From contig NZ_FYAS01000015.1 in the NCBI RefSeq assembly GCF_900185715.1, positions 1 to 64,000 on the forward strand: DNA of 64,000 nucleotides. The letters run 5' to 3'. This DNA is from Allobosea sp. CS1GBMeth4 (GTDB taxonomy: Bacteria; Pseudomonadota; Alphaproteobacteria; Rhizobiales; Beijerinckiaceae). Under the pieces are notes generated by a model. The model saw nothing but the letters and a program-made list of their open reading frames with translations. It did no database searches and was not told the DNA's origin. Position numbers and translations under genes: made by a program. Numbering within the stretch: position 1 is the stretch's first letter; each line of letters starts with the position of its first letter. Shown in pieces: positions 35,625-43,082 of this stretch.

Positions 35625-36773
35625 TTACCGCCGGATCGATCCCGTCTGCTGCCCCTGCGGCCGGTACGCGAACGGGTCGTTGCGCGGGTTGATCGGCGGC
35701 TCGCTCTCGCCTGGCTGCGCGCCGTCGAGGATGCCGTTGCCTTCGTCGTCGCCGACGATCAGCTCCTCGGTCGGAGGCACCGAGCCGGGCAGCTGCAGCG
35801 GGCCGCGCATCTCGCTCGGCGGCGGCTGCGGCTGATAGCGCGGGCTCGCCTGCTGCGGGCTCTCCTCGATATAGCGCCGCTGTGCCTCCAGCCCGCCCTG
35901 GCCCTGCCGGTGGGCGACCGAATAGCCGCCGTCCACCGCGCCGGGAGGACGCAGCCCCGCGCTCGGCTGGCGCAGCAATCCGCCCGATCCGCTCGCCACC
36001 ATCGGCGGCGGCAGCCCCTGGCGCGTCGCCGGCTCCTGCTGTTGCAGCGCCATGCGGTCCGGCCTCGCCGGGTCCGGCGGCGGCAGGTTGTAGTTCGGCT
36101 CGTACTTGATCACCGGCTTGCAGATGCGCCGGCCCTTGGAATGGCGTGCCAGGTCGATGTGGAAATGGTCGTAGTGGAAGGCGTCGGCGCCGGGGCCGAG
36201 CACGGTCGAGAAATGCTCGCAGGCGCCGACGAAGATCTCGCGCAGGAAGGCCTGCTCCTCGGGCGAACCGCGCCAGCCGTCCTTGACGGTGACGACCCGG
36301 TTGTCGTTCAGGCGGAAGGAGAACACGTCGACGGCGTTGCCATAGGCATGCTCGGAGGTGCGGCTCGTGCCCGTGCCGTTGTTCATGGCGCGGCAGGAAT
36401 AGGAGCCGGCGCGCATCTCGATCACCTGCGCGCCGAGCACGTTCATCGCCGCCGGTTGCACCACGTCGGCGAGCCATTTGTCCGTGGTCGCGACCACGGG
36501 GCAGGCGAGGGTGGCGTTGCTGGTCAGCCCGATCGAGCCGCCGCCGAAGGCGGCGACGCGCAGCGGCTTCTCCATGCCGCAGGTGCCGGGCCCGTCGATC
36601 GGCTTCTCGCGCAGGCTGACATAGGAGGAGAGCTGCACCTGGCGCGAGGCCAGGCAGGCGGCTTCGGCCTGGTCGCGCCAGGCGGCACGCTGCGGCTTCT
36701 GGAACTTGCCGCAGCCGGCGAGGCCGACACCGAGCGCGCCGAGCGCGAGGATGGTGAGATGAACGCGACGCAT
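35625..36773 (-). CDS. Extensin-family lipoprotein
   Basis: A 382-residue exported lipoprotein: the N-terminus MRRVHLTILALGALGVGLAG is followed by the lipobox cysteine (LAGC). The central domain (about residues 45-230) matches the bacterial extensin-like family (PF06904), with TCGMEKPLRV, MRAGSYSCRAMNNGTG, SEHAYGNAVDVFSF and a final HYDHFHIDLARH. The HAYGNAVDVF and HFHIDLA motifs resemble LAS-type zinc peptidases, suggesting cell-wall hydrolysis. The C-terminal 150 residues are proline/glutamine-rich and disordered. A CtrA-like site lies about 90 bases upstream. Confidence 0.9.
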   Translation of the reverse strand: MRRVHLTILALGALGVGLAGCGKFQKPQRAAWRDQAEAACLASRQVQLSSYVSLREKPIDGPGTCGMEKPLRVAAFGGGSIGLTSNATLACPVVATTDKWLADVVQPAAMNVLGAQVIEMRAGSYSCRAMNNGTGTSRTSEHAYGNAVDVFSFRLNDNRVVTVKDGWRGSPEEQAFLREIFVGACEHFSTVLGPGADAFHYDHFHIDLARHSKGRRICKPVIKYEPNYNLPPPDPARPDRMALQQQEPATRQGLPPPMVASGSGGLLRQPSAGLRPPGAVDGGYSVAHRQGQGGLEAQRRYIEESPQQASPRYQPQPPPSEMRGPLQLPGSVPPTEELIVGDDEGNGILDGAQPGESEPPINPRNDPFAYRPQGQQTGSIRR

Positions 36774-36860
36774 GTCCGATCAGATGCGAGGCGTTGGATG
36801 AACGGTTTGTTGACCGGCTGCGTCCGGGAAGCCACGACCGCTCGAAGTTTGCCGATGGCG

Positions 36861-36876
36861 TTAAGCGGCAGTTAAC
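36861..36876. promoter_or_regulatory. CtrA-like binding site
   Basis: TTAA (36861-36864), seven bases, then TTAAC (36872-36876) is a full match to the TTAA-N7-TTAA CtrA box. It is 88 bases upstream of the extensin-family gene (minus strand) and 173 bases upstream of the GST gene (plus strand). It suggests cell-cycle control of the envelope gene. Confidence 0.55.
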
Positions 36877-37048
36877 GCTGCCCGGTCCGGCGCCTGCGGA
36901 TCTTAACCTCGACATTTCGCGGATGCGTTCGCGGTTCGGCGGCGCTGCAAGATCCGGGCGGTTGCGCCCTTGCCGCGGGCGCAGCAATCTGCGCCGCAAC
37001 GTCATGGCCTCCGCCGCCGGCGTCCCGCCATCCGAGGATATCCGCAAA

Positions 37049-37753
37049 ATGCCCGATCTTTCCGCCTTTCCGATCACGCAGCGCTGGCCCGCCGAGCATC
37101 CCGACCGGCTGCAGCTCTACTCCCTGCCGACGCCCAACGGCGTGAAGGTCTCGATCATGCTGGAGGAGACCGGCATTCCCTACGAGCCGCACACCATCGA
37201 CATCGGCAAGAACGAGACCTGGACGCCGGAATTCCTCTCGCTCAACCCGAACGGCAAGATCCCGGCGATCATCGACCCCGACGGGCCCGGCGGAAAGCCG
37301 TTCGGTCTGTTCGAATCGGGCGCCATTCTGGTCTATCTCGCCGAGAAGTCCGGCAAGTTCCTCCCCGTCGATCCGGCCCGCCGCTACGAGACCCTGCAAT
37401 GGGTCTTCTTCCAGATGGCGGCGATCGGCCCGATCTTCGGCCAGCTCGGCTTCTTCCATAAATTCGCCGGCCGCGAATACGAGGACAAGCGCCCGCGCGA
37501 CCGCTACGCCAACGAGAGCAAGCGCCTGCTCGGCGTCCTGGAGACGCGGCTTTCCGGCCGGGGCTGGCTGATGGGCGACGATTACACCATCGCCGACATC
37601 GCAACGCTCGGCTGGGTCCGCAATCTCGTCGGCTTCTACGGCGCCGGCGAGTTGGTCGAGTACGACAAGCTCAAGCTCGTCCCGAAATGGCTGGAGCGCG
37701 GCCTGGCCCGGCCGGCCGTGCAGCGCGGGCTGGAGATCCCGAAGCGGCCCTGA
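37049..37753 (+). CDS. YghU/YfcG-like glutathione S-transferase (nu class)
   Basis: A 234-residue GST-fold protein. The thioredoxin-like half has LQLYSLPTPNGVKVSIMLEE, then NPNGKIPAIID, and ESGAILVYLAEKSGKFLP; the helical half has WVFFQMAAIGPIFGQLGFFH and MGDDYTIADIATLGWV. TPNGVKVSI is the nu-class active-site region, which acts as a disulfide reductase using two glutathiones. The ATG at 37049 follows GAGGATATCC; an in-frame ATG at 37004 is possible. It is followed by a family 1 repeat. Confidence 0.93.
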   Translation: MPDLSAFPITQRWPAEHPDRLQLYSLPTPNGVKVSIMLEETGIPYEPHTIDIGKNETWTPEFLSLNPNGKIPAIIDPDGPGGKPFGLFESGAILVYLAEKSGKFLPVDPARRYETLQWVFFQMAAIGPIFGQLGFFHKFAGREYEDKRPRDRYANESKRLLGVLETRLSGRGWLMGDDYTIADIATLGWVRNLVGFYGAGELVEYDKLKLVPKWLERGLARPAVQRGLEIPKRP

Positions 37754-37758
37754 CACAA

Positions 37759-37866
37759 CGTCATGCTCGGGCTTGCCCCGGGCATCTCGGGCCGGAGAGG
37801 GCGCCGAAAAGTGCCTTCTCGTCAGGAGATTCTCGGGTCTGCGCTGCGCTTCGCCCGAGAATGACG
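37759..37866. repeat. Intergenic palindromic repeat, family 1, full copy
   Basis: CGTCATGCTCGGGCTTGCCC starts the element and TCGCCCGAGAATGACG ends it; GGAGATTCTCGGGTCTGCGC is shared with the 35512 copy. It lies between the convergent GST and ABC ATPase genes. The inverted ends can form a long hairpin. Confidence 0.85.
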
Positions 37867-37868
37867 CC

Positions 37869-38651
37869 TCAATACTTGATCACCCCGAACCGCCTGAACG
37901 CATCGTGGATACGGTCGGCATAGGCGTTGAAGCTCGGATAGTCGCCGAGATGGGCCGGGCGCGGCCGCGGCAGCTCGATCCTGATCTCGTCGACGACCCT
38001 GCCCGGCGTCGGCGACATCACCAGCACCCGGTCGGAGAGGCCGATCGCCTCCTCGATCGAATGGGTGATGAAGACGACGGTCTTGGCCTGCTCCAGCCAG
38101 AGCATTTCGAGGTCGTGCCGGATCTGCGTGCGCGTGATCGCGTCGAGCGCGCCGAAGGGCTCGTCCATCATCAGCACCGACGGGTTGTGGATCAGCGCCC
38201 GCGCGATCGAGACGCGCTGGCGCATGCCGCCGGACAACTGCTTTGGATAGCGGTCGACCGCATGGCTGATGCCGAGCTTGGCGAAGAGTTCGAGCGCCCG
38301 CTCTTTCGCCGGGGCCAGCGGCAGGCCGCGAATCTCGGCCTGCAGCATGACGTTTTCGAGTGCCGTCCGGAACTCCAGCAGCAGATGGTCCTGGAAGACG
38401 ATGCCGATATCGGTGAGCGGCTCGGTCAGTGGTTTGCCGTTGACGAGGAGCTCGCCACCGCTGGTCGGGATCAGCCCGGCCGCCATCAGCATGAAGGTGC
38501 TCTTGCCGCAGCCGGACGGCCCGATCAGGCTGACGAACTCGCCGCTCCGGATGTCGAGCGTCAGCCCGTCGACGGCGGTGAAGCCGCCGAAGGTCTTGAC
38601 GATGCCGCGTCCCTCGATCGAGGCGGCGGCAATGGCGGCTGTCGCGCTCAC
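37869..38651 (-). CDS. ABC transporter ATP-binding protein (NitT/TauT family)
   Basis: A 260-residue importer ATPase. All nucleotide motifs are intact: Walker A LIGPSGCGKSTFM, Q-loop GIVFQDHLLL, signature QLSGGMRQRVSIARAL, Walker B VLMMDEPFGALD and the H-loop in FITHSIEEAI. It powers uptake through the permease and binding protein encoded just upstream; its ATG overlaps the binding protein stop by ATGA (38648-38651). It is the last gene of the IclR-permease-binding protein-ATPase operon. Confidence 0.96.
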   Translation of the reverse strand: MSATAAIAAASIEGRGIVKTFGGFTAVDGLTLDIRSGEFVSLIGPSGCGKSTFMLMAAGLIPTSGGELLVNGKPLTEPLTDIGIVFQDHLLLEFRTALENVMLQAEIRGLPLAPAKERALELFAKLGISHAVDRYPKQLSGGMRQRVSIARALIHNPSVLMMDEPFGALDAITRTQIRHDLEMLWLEQAKTVVFITHSIEEAIGLSDRVLVMSPTPGRVVDEIRIELPRPRPAHLGDYPSFNAYADRIHDAFRRFGVIKY

Positions 38652-39640
38652 GAGCAGGCCGGTGCAGAGGCCGGCAGCAGCTCGGTCGTGTAGTAGTCGG
38701 TGATCGGCTTGTCCTTTGGCAGGCCGAGATACTGCGTCAGCAGGTCGAAGCTCACCGTCCAGTTCTTATCCGGCACCTTGCCGAGCGAGGCCGCGCCGGG
38801 CGCGCAGAGCAGCTTGTTGACGACGTCGAACTGCGCCAGCACCTGCGCCTTCTTCACCGAGGGGAACTGCGCGACCACGGCGTCGGCCGCTGCCTCCGGG
38901 TTCTTGCGGGCGGCGTCCCAGCCCTGCAGGCTCGCCTCGACGAATGTCCTGTAGAGCTCGGCATCGGCCTTGATCCTGTCGTCGCGGGCGATGATCGAGA
39001 GCCCGACCGTCGGCACGCCGACATCACGGTAGAGCAGGTCGCGCACCTTGAAGCCGCGCTCGCGGATCTGCACCGAGTGGAAGTCGGCGCCGCCGAGGAT
39101 GGCGTCGACCTTCTTCTCCAGCAGCGCCCCGACGAAGGCGCCGGGGTCGATGTTGATGATGTCGACCTTGCCCTTGTCGATCTGGTTCGAGGCCAGGATC
39201 GCGTCGAGCAGCGTCGTCTGCGCCGTGCCGGGCTGAACCGCGACCTTCTTGCCGACGAGGTCCTTGGGCGAGGCGATGCCGCTCCCCTCCAGGGAGATGA
39301 TGGCGAAGCCGTTGGTCTGCAGGATGGGCGCGACGATCTTCACCGGCGCACCCTTGGTGCGCAGCTGCATCGCGGCGGGCGCGTCGGCGAAGCCGACATC
39401 GGTCTGCCCCGTCGCGACCATCTGCGCCGTGGTGCCCGAGCCCTTGCCCTCCTCGATGGTGAGGTTGATGCCGGCCTTCTCGTAGAGGCCCATCTGCTTG
39501 GCCATCATGAAGCCGGCATTGGGCGCGGCGGCGAGGAAGTTCAGCGTGATCTTCATCGGCTTGCCGGTCTGGGCGAAGGCCAGCCCGCTGCTGAGCGCGA
39601 GCACAGCCGCGCCGGCGAGCAAGGTTCTGCGTGTCGTCAT
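38648..39640 (-). CDS. ABC transporter substrate-binding protein (NMT1/THI5-like)
   Basis: A 330-residue exported protein with signal MTTRRTLLAGAAVLALSSGL ending AFAQ. The mature part has ITLNFLAAAPNAGFMMAKQM, KGSGTTAQMVATGQTDVGFA and KKVAVQPGTAQTTLLDAILA, typical of the NMT1/THI5-like family that binds nitrate, sulfonates, pyrimidine precursors and aromatic acids. The ligand is unknown. It is separated from the permease by 52 bases with GGGAGGAGACAAT before its ATG, and is coupled to the ATPase. Confidence 0.94.
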   Translation of the reverse strand: MTTRRTLLAGAAVLALSSGLAFAQTGKPMKITLNFLAAAPNAGFMMAKQMGLYEKAGINLTIEEGKGSGTTAQMVATGQTDVGFADAPAAMQLRTKGAPVKIVAPILQTNGFAIISLEGSGIASPKDLVGKKVAVQPGTAQTTLLDAILASNQIDKGKVDIINIDPGAFVGALLEKKVDAILGGADFHSVQIRERGFKVRDLLYRDVGVPTVGLSIIARDDRIKADAELYRTFVEASLQGWDAARKNPEAAADAVVAQFPSVKKAQVLAQFDVVNKLLCAPGAASLGKVPDKNWTVSFDLLTQYLGLPKDKPITDYYTTELLPASAPACS

Positions 39641-39692
39641 TGTCTCCTCCCTGTGTCGCCGGTTGGCTCCGGCTCGATGGCGATCGGATGTC

Positions 39693-40496
39693 CTAGGTCT
39701 TGCGCTGCCAGGGCATCAGCAGCGCCTCGAGCCAGTCGACGAGGTAGCTGAACAGGATGCCGACGGCGGAGAGCGCCACCAGGCAGGCGAAGATCAGCGG
39801 CATGTCGAGGAAGCTGGTGCCGCGCAGCAGCAGGTAGCCGAGGCCGGCATTGGCGCCGACGAATTCGCCCACGATCGCGCCCGTCGCCGCGAACACGGCC
39901 GAGACCTTGAGGCCCGAGAAGATGTAGGTCAGCGCCGCCGGCACCCGGACATAGCGGAAGGTCTGCCAGGCGGAGGCGCCCATCGAGCGGGTCAGATAGA
40001 GCACGCGCTCGTCCAGGGCCCGGAAGCCGGTCATGCTCGCCACCAGCGTCGGGAAGAAGCAGAGCAGGAAGGTCAGCAGCACCTTCGGGAACAGGCCGAA
40101 GCCGAACCAGACGACGAAGAGCGGCGCGATCGCGATCTTCGGCACCAGCTGGAAGAAGACGATCACCGGATAGATCGCCTTCTCCAGCAGCTTCACCGAG
40201 ACGATGAGGTAGCCGAGCGGGATCGAGATCACCGCCGCCATCAGGAAGCCGAGCACGATCTCGTTCGCGGTCACCAGCGTGTGCCGGAGGATGTCGGCGC
40301 GATCGAGCCAGAGCCGCTCGAAGAAGGCGCTCGGCACCGGCAGGATGTATTCCGGGATGCCGGCCATCGGCACCAGGATCTGCCAGGCGAGCAGCAGCAC
40401 GGCGAAGCTCGCCAGCGGCCAGGCGATGGCCGAGGCCCAGCCGGCGGCCTGGCGCGCGCCCGTCGCGGTCGTGCTGGTGGCGGCGTCGCTGCTCAT
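39693..40496 (-). CDS. ABC transporter permease (NitT/TauT family)
   Basis: A 267-residue inner-membrane permease with about six helices. The cytoplasmic coupling loop is ALDERVLYLTRSMGASAWQT followed by FRYVRVPAALTYIFSGLKVS, the EAA motif of this family, and EFVGANAGLGYLLL follows. Its start overlaps the IclR stop by ATGA (40493-40496), so transporter expression is coupled to the regulator gene. Confidence 0.95.
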   Translation of the reverse strand: MSSDAATSTTATGARQAAGWASAIAWPLASFAVLLLAWQILVPMAGIPEYILPVPSAFFERLWLDRADILRHTLVTANEIVLGFLMAAVISIPLGYLIVSVKLLEKAIYPVIVFFQLVPKIAIAPLFVVWFGFGLFPKVLLTFLLCFFPTLVASMTGFRALDERVLYLTRSMGASAWQTFRYVRVPAALTYIFSGLKVSAVFAATGAIVGEFVGANAGLGYLLLRGTSFLDMPLIFACLVALSAVGILFSYLVDWLEALLMPWQRKT

Positions 40497-41341
40497 GTCG
40501 CTGTCTCTGCCGGCGCGGTTTGCCGGGCGGCCGTCGTCCCGACGGCTGGAACGGCCGCTGCCTGCCGCCGCCTGAGCGGCCAGATCGCCGACATCTCCCG
40601 CGCGGCCGTGGCGAGCGCCGCCGCGATCTCGCCGCGGCGCGCCTCCTGCATGCGGGGCAATGGTCCGGCGACGCTGAGCGTGCCGGCGACCGGCGCGCCG
40701 GGATCCGGGCCGGCCCGGAAGGTCGTCGCCATGGCGATGGTGCCGATCTCGCCTTCCTCGATCGCCAGCGCGTAGCCGCGGCGTCGCGTCTCGGCGAGAT
40801 GCCGGCGCAGCGCGTCGACGTCGGCGAGAGCGTTCGGGCCGGTGCGCCCGTCCGCATCGAAGCCGCGCGCACAGACGATGCGCAGCGCCTCCGCCTCGGG
40901 CAGCGAGGCAAGCCAGGCCTTGCCGGTCGCGGTCGCGTGCAGGACGATGCCGGTTCCCATCGGCGGCTCGTAGCGCAGGCCGGCGGTGGCGCCCTGGGCG
41001 CGGGCGATCCAGGTCAGGCTCTCGCCGTCAACGACGGCGAGCCGGCAATATTCGCAGGTGGCGCGGGCGAGCTGGTCGAGCACGATCTGGCCGGCATCGG
41101 GCAGGCCGCGCAGGTCGAGATTGCGGAAGGCGAGCTGCGACAGCTTCAGCGTCAGCCCATAGGCGCCCGATTGAGGATCCTGCGCGACGAAGCCGCGCTC
41201 GGAGAGGGTCGCCAGCAGCCTGTGCGTCGCGCTGACCGGCAGGCCGAGCCGCTCGGCGAGCGTGGTGAGGTCGGCGCCGTCGGCCTCGCCCGCCAGCGCC
41301 TCCACCAGCTTCAATGCCCGCTCGACCGCCGCGATCGTCAC
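40493..41341 (-). CDS. IclR-family transcriptional regulator
   Basis: A 282-residue regulator with an N-terminal winged HTH (LTTLAERLGLPVSATHRLLA then TLSERGFVAQDP) and a C-terminal effector domain (about 80-250) carrying GTGIVLHATATGKAWLAS and EEGEIGTIAMATTFRA. The last 35 residues are an alanine-rich extension. It heads the ABC importer operon and faces the EthD-like, SDR and amidase genes across a gap with tandem palindromic operators, so it probably controls both directions. Confidence 0.94.
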   Translation of the reverse strand: MTIAAVERALKLVEALAGEADGADLTTLAERLGLPVSATHRLLATLSERGFVAQDPQSGAYGLTLKLSQLAFRNLDLRGLPDAGQIVLDQLARATCEYCRLAVVDGESLTWIARAQGATAGLRYEPPMGTGIVLHATATGKAWLASLPEAEALRIVCARGFDADGRTGPNALADVDALRRHLAETRRRGYALAIEEGEIGTIAMATTFRAGPDPGAPVAGTLSVAGPLPRMQEARRGEIAAALATAAREMSAIWPLRRRQAAAVPAVGTTAARQTAPAETAT

Positions 41342-41365
41342 CTGTTCCCGCCCTGTTGTGCTCAG

Positions 41366-41400
41366 AATTGGAAATCATTTCCAATTTGGATTTGATTTCC
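41366..41400. promoter_or_regulatory. Tandem palindromic operators in the IclR divergent promoter
   Basis: A perfect 21-base palindrome occupies 41366-41386: half-site AATTGGAAAT, central C, then ATTTCCAATT. A related site, GGATTTGATTTCC (41388-41400), repeats the GGAAATCATTTCC core with three changes, 18 bases apart centre to centre. The GGAAAT/ATTTCC form fits IclR-family operators. It is 25 bases from the IclR start, where it could block transcription. Confidence 0.8.
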
Positions 41401-41460
41401 GTATAGAGATCGGGCGGGGCCGAGTCAACGCGCCCCGCTCGGCGAGCCGGTGGAGGAACG

Positions 41461-42159
41461 ATGAGCCTGGCAGGTGAGGGGGCGGTCGCGATCTGGCACG
41501 ACATCGCGCCGGAGGGCAGGGCGGAGTTCTATGCCTGGCACGGCGAGGAGCACATGCCCGAACGGGTCGGCATCCCCGGCTTCCTGCGCGGGCGCCGCTA
41601 TGTCGCGATCGATGCCGATCTCGAATTCTTCAACCTCTACGAGGCGCAGAGCGTCGAGGTCCTGAAGGGGCAGGACTACGCCGCCCGCGTCAACGCGCCG
41701 ACGCCGTGGACGCTCTCGGCGGTGAGGCACTTCCGCTCGGTCGCGCGTGCGATCTGCCGCGTCGCCCATAGCAGCGGGCCGGCCCAGGGCGGGCTGATCG
41801 CGACATTGCGCTACGATGTGCAGGAGAACAGGGCCCCGGCCCACAAGGCGGCGTTGCTGCGTGGTCTGATCCCCGACCTGCTCGCGACGCCCGGCGTCGC
41901 CGGCGTCCACCTGCTGGCGGCGGACGCGCAGGCGAGCGGCGTCGCCACGGCCGAGCAGACGGCGCGCGGCGTCGCCAATGCCGTGCCGCGCTGGGTGCTG
42001 CTGGTCGAGGGCTGGGGCGACGAGGCCGATTTCGTCGCGCTGGCGCGCGAGGCGCTCGCTCCCGACGCGCTTCTGGCGCTCGGCGGCGAGGGCCCGTTCT
42101 CCCTCGGCCTCTATCGTCACCAGATCACCCGGACCAAGACCGCCTGGAGCGCCGGCTGA
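41461..42159 (+). CDS. EthD-like dimeric alpha-beta barrel protein
   Basis: The 232-residue protein begins a putative catabolic operon. The N-terminal half has AIWHDIAPEGRAEFYAWHGE followed by HMPERVGIPGFLRGRRYVAI, the pattern of EthD-like ferredoxin-fold proteins; the C-terminal half (PRWVLLVEGWGDEADFVALA) looks like a second, diverged copy. The W-H-EEHMPER histidines could be catalytic. Function unknown. The ATG follows GGAGGAACG, and its stop overlaps the SDR start (TGATG). It probably belongs to the IclR regulon. Confidence 0.78.
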   Translation: MSLAGEGAVAIWHDIAPEGRAEFYAWHGEEHMPERVGIPGFLRGRRYVAIDADLEFFNLYEAQSVEVLKGQDYAARVNAPTPWTLSAVRHFRSVARAICRVAHSSGPAQGGLIATLRYDVQENRAPAHKAALLRGLIPDLLATPGVAGVHLLAADAQASGVATAEQTARGVANAVPRWVLLVEGWGDEADFVALAREALAPDALLALGGEGPFSLGLYRHQITRTKTAWSAG

Positions 42160-42938
42160 TGAATACGCGTCACGACCTCTCCGGCCGCCATGCCATCGTC
42201 ACGGGCGGAGCCGGAGGCCTGGGCCGCGGCATCGCCCGCGTGCTGATCGAGGCCGGTGCGAGCGTCGAGCTCTGGGACCAGGACGCCGGCGGCCTCGCCC
42301 AGGCCGTCGCCGAGCTCGGCCGGCGGGCGGGCCAGCGCCAGCTCGACATCCGCGACGTCAACGCCGTCGAGGCGGCCGCCACGGCCGTAGTCTCTGCCCA
42401 TGGCCGCATCGACATCCTGATCAACAATGCCGGCGTGCTCGGCGAGGTGAAGCCGATCTGGGAGACGACGCCGGACAATTTCCAGCGCGTCCTGCAGGTC
42501 AACCTGTTCGGCGCCTATCTGGTGACGCGGGCCGTCATCGGCCGGATGCTGCGCCAGGAGCCGCGCCGCTCGCCCGACGGTCACCCGTTGCGCGGGCACG
42601 TCGTCAACATCGCCTCGATCCAGGGCAAGGAGGGCATGGCGCTCGCCGCCGCCTATTCCGCCTCGAAGGCGGGGCTGATCGCCCTGACCAAGAGCGTCGC
42701 CAAGGAGACGGCGCGGGAGGGCATCATCGTCACGGCGGTGACGCCGGCCGCGGCCGAGACCGCCATGGCAAGGGAGATCTCGGCCGAGCGCCGGGCCGAC
42801 ATCCTCTCGCGCATCCCAATGGGGCGCTTCGTCGAGGTGGCCGAGGTCGCGCGGCTCGTGCTCTGGCTGTCCTCCGACGCATGCTCCTTCTCGACCGGCG
42901 GCATCTTCGACCTCTCGGGCGGCCGCGCCACCTATTGA
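42159..42938 (+). CDS. SDR family oxidoreductase
   Basis: A 259-residue classical short-chain dehydrogenase. The cofactor turn is VTGGAGGLGRGIARVL, NNAG is in INNAGVLGEV, and the catalytic triad is S (VVNIASIQGKEG) and YxxxK (AYSASKAGLIALTK). The C-terminus SFSTGGIFDLSGGRATY is typical. D in ELWDQDAG after strand two suggests NAD preference. It likely oxidises an alcohol intermediate of the pathway. It is one base overlapped with the EthD-like gene and 144 bases before the amidase. Confidence 0.95.
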   Translation: MNTRHDLSGRHAIVTGGAGGLGRGIARVLIEAGASVELWDQDAGGLAQAVAELGRRAGQRQLDIRDVNAVEAAATAVVSAHGRIDILINNAGVLGEVKPIWETTPDNFQRVLQVNLFGAYLVTRAVIGRMLRQEPRRSPDGHPLRGHVVNIASIQGKEGMALAAAYSASKAGLIALTKSVAKETAREGIIVTAVTPAAAETAMAREISAERRADILSRIPMGRFVEVAEVARLVLWLSSDACSFSTGGIFDLSGGRATY

Positions 42939-43082
42939 GCCCGGCACCCGTCGGCGCGTCCGCGGCGCCGCGCCGGACGCATACCCCGTCTGCTGCGGCA
43001 GGCCCGTGGCTTCCTTCCGGGGCCGGGCTCGTGCCAGCATGGCCGCCTCGGCCGACCGGCCACGGATTCAAGGGACAGGCTC

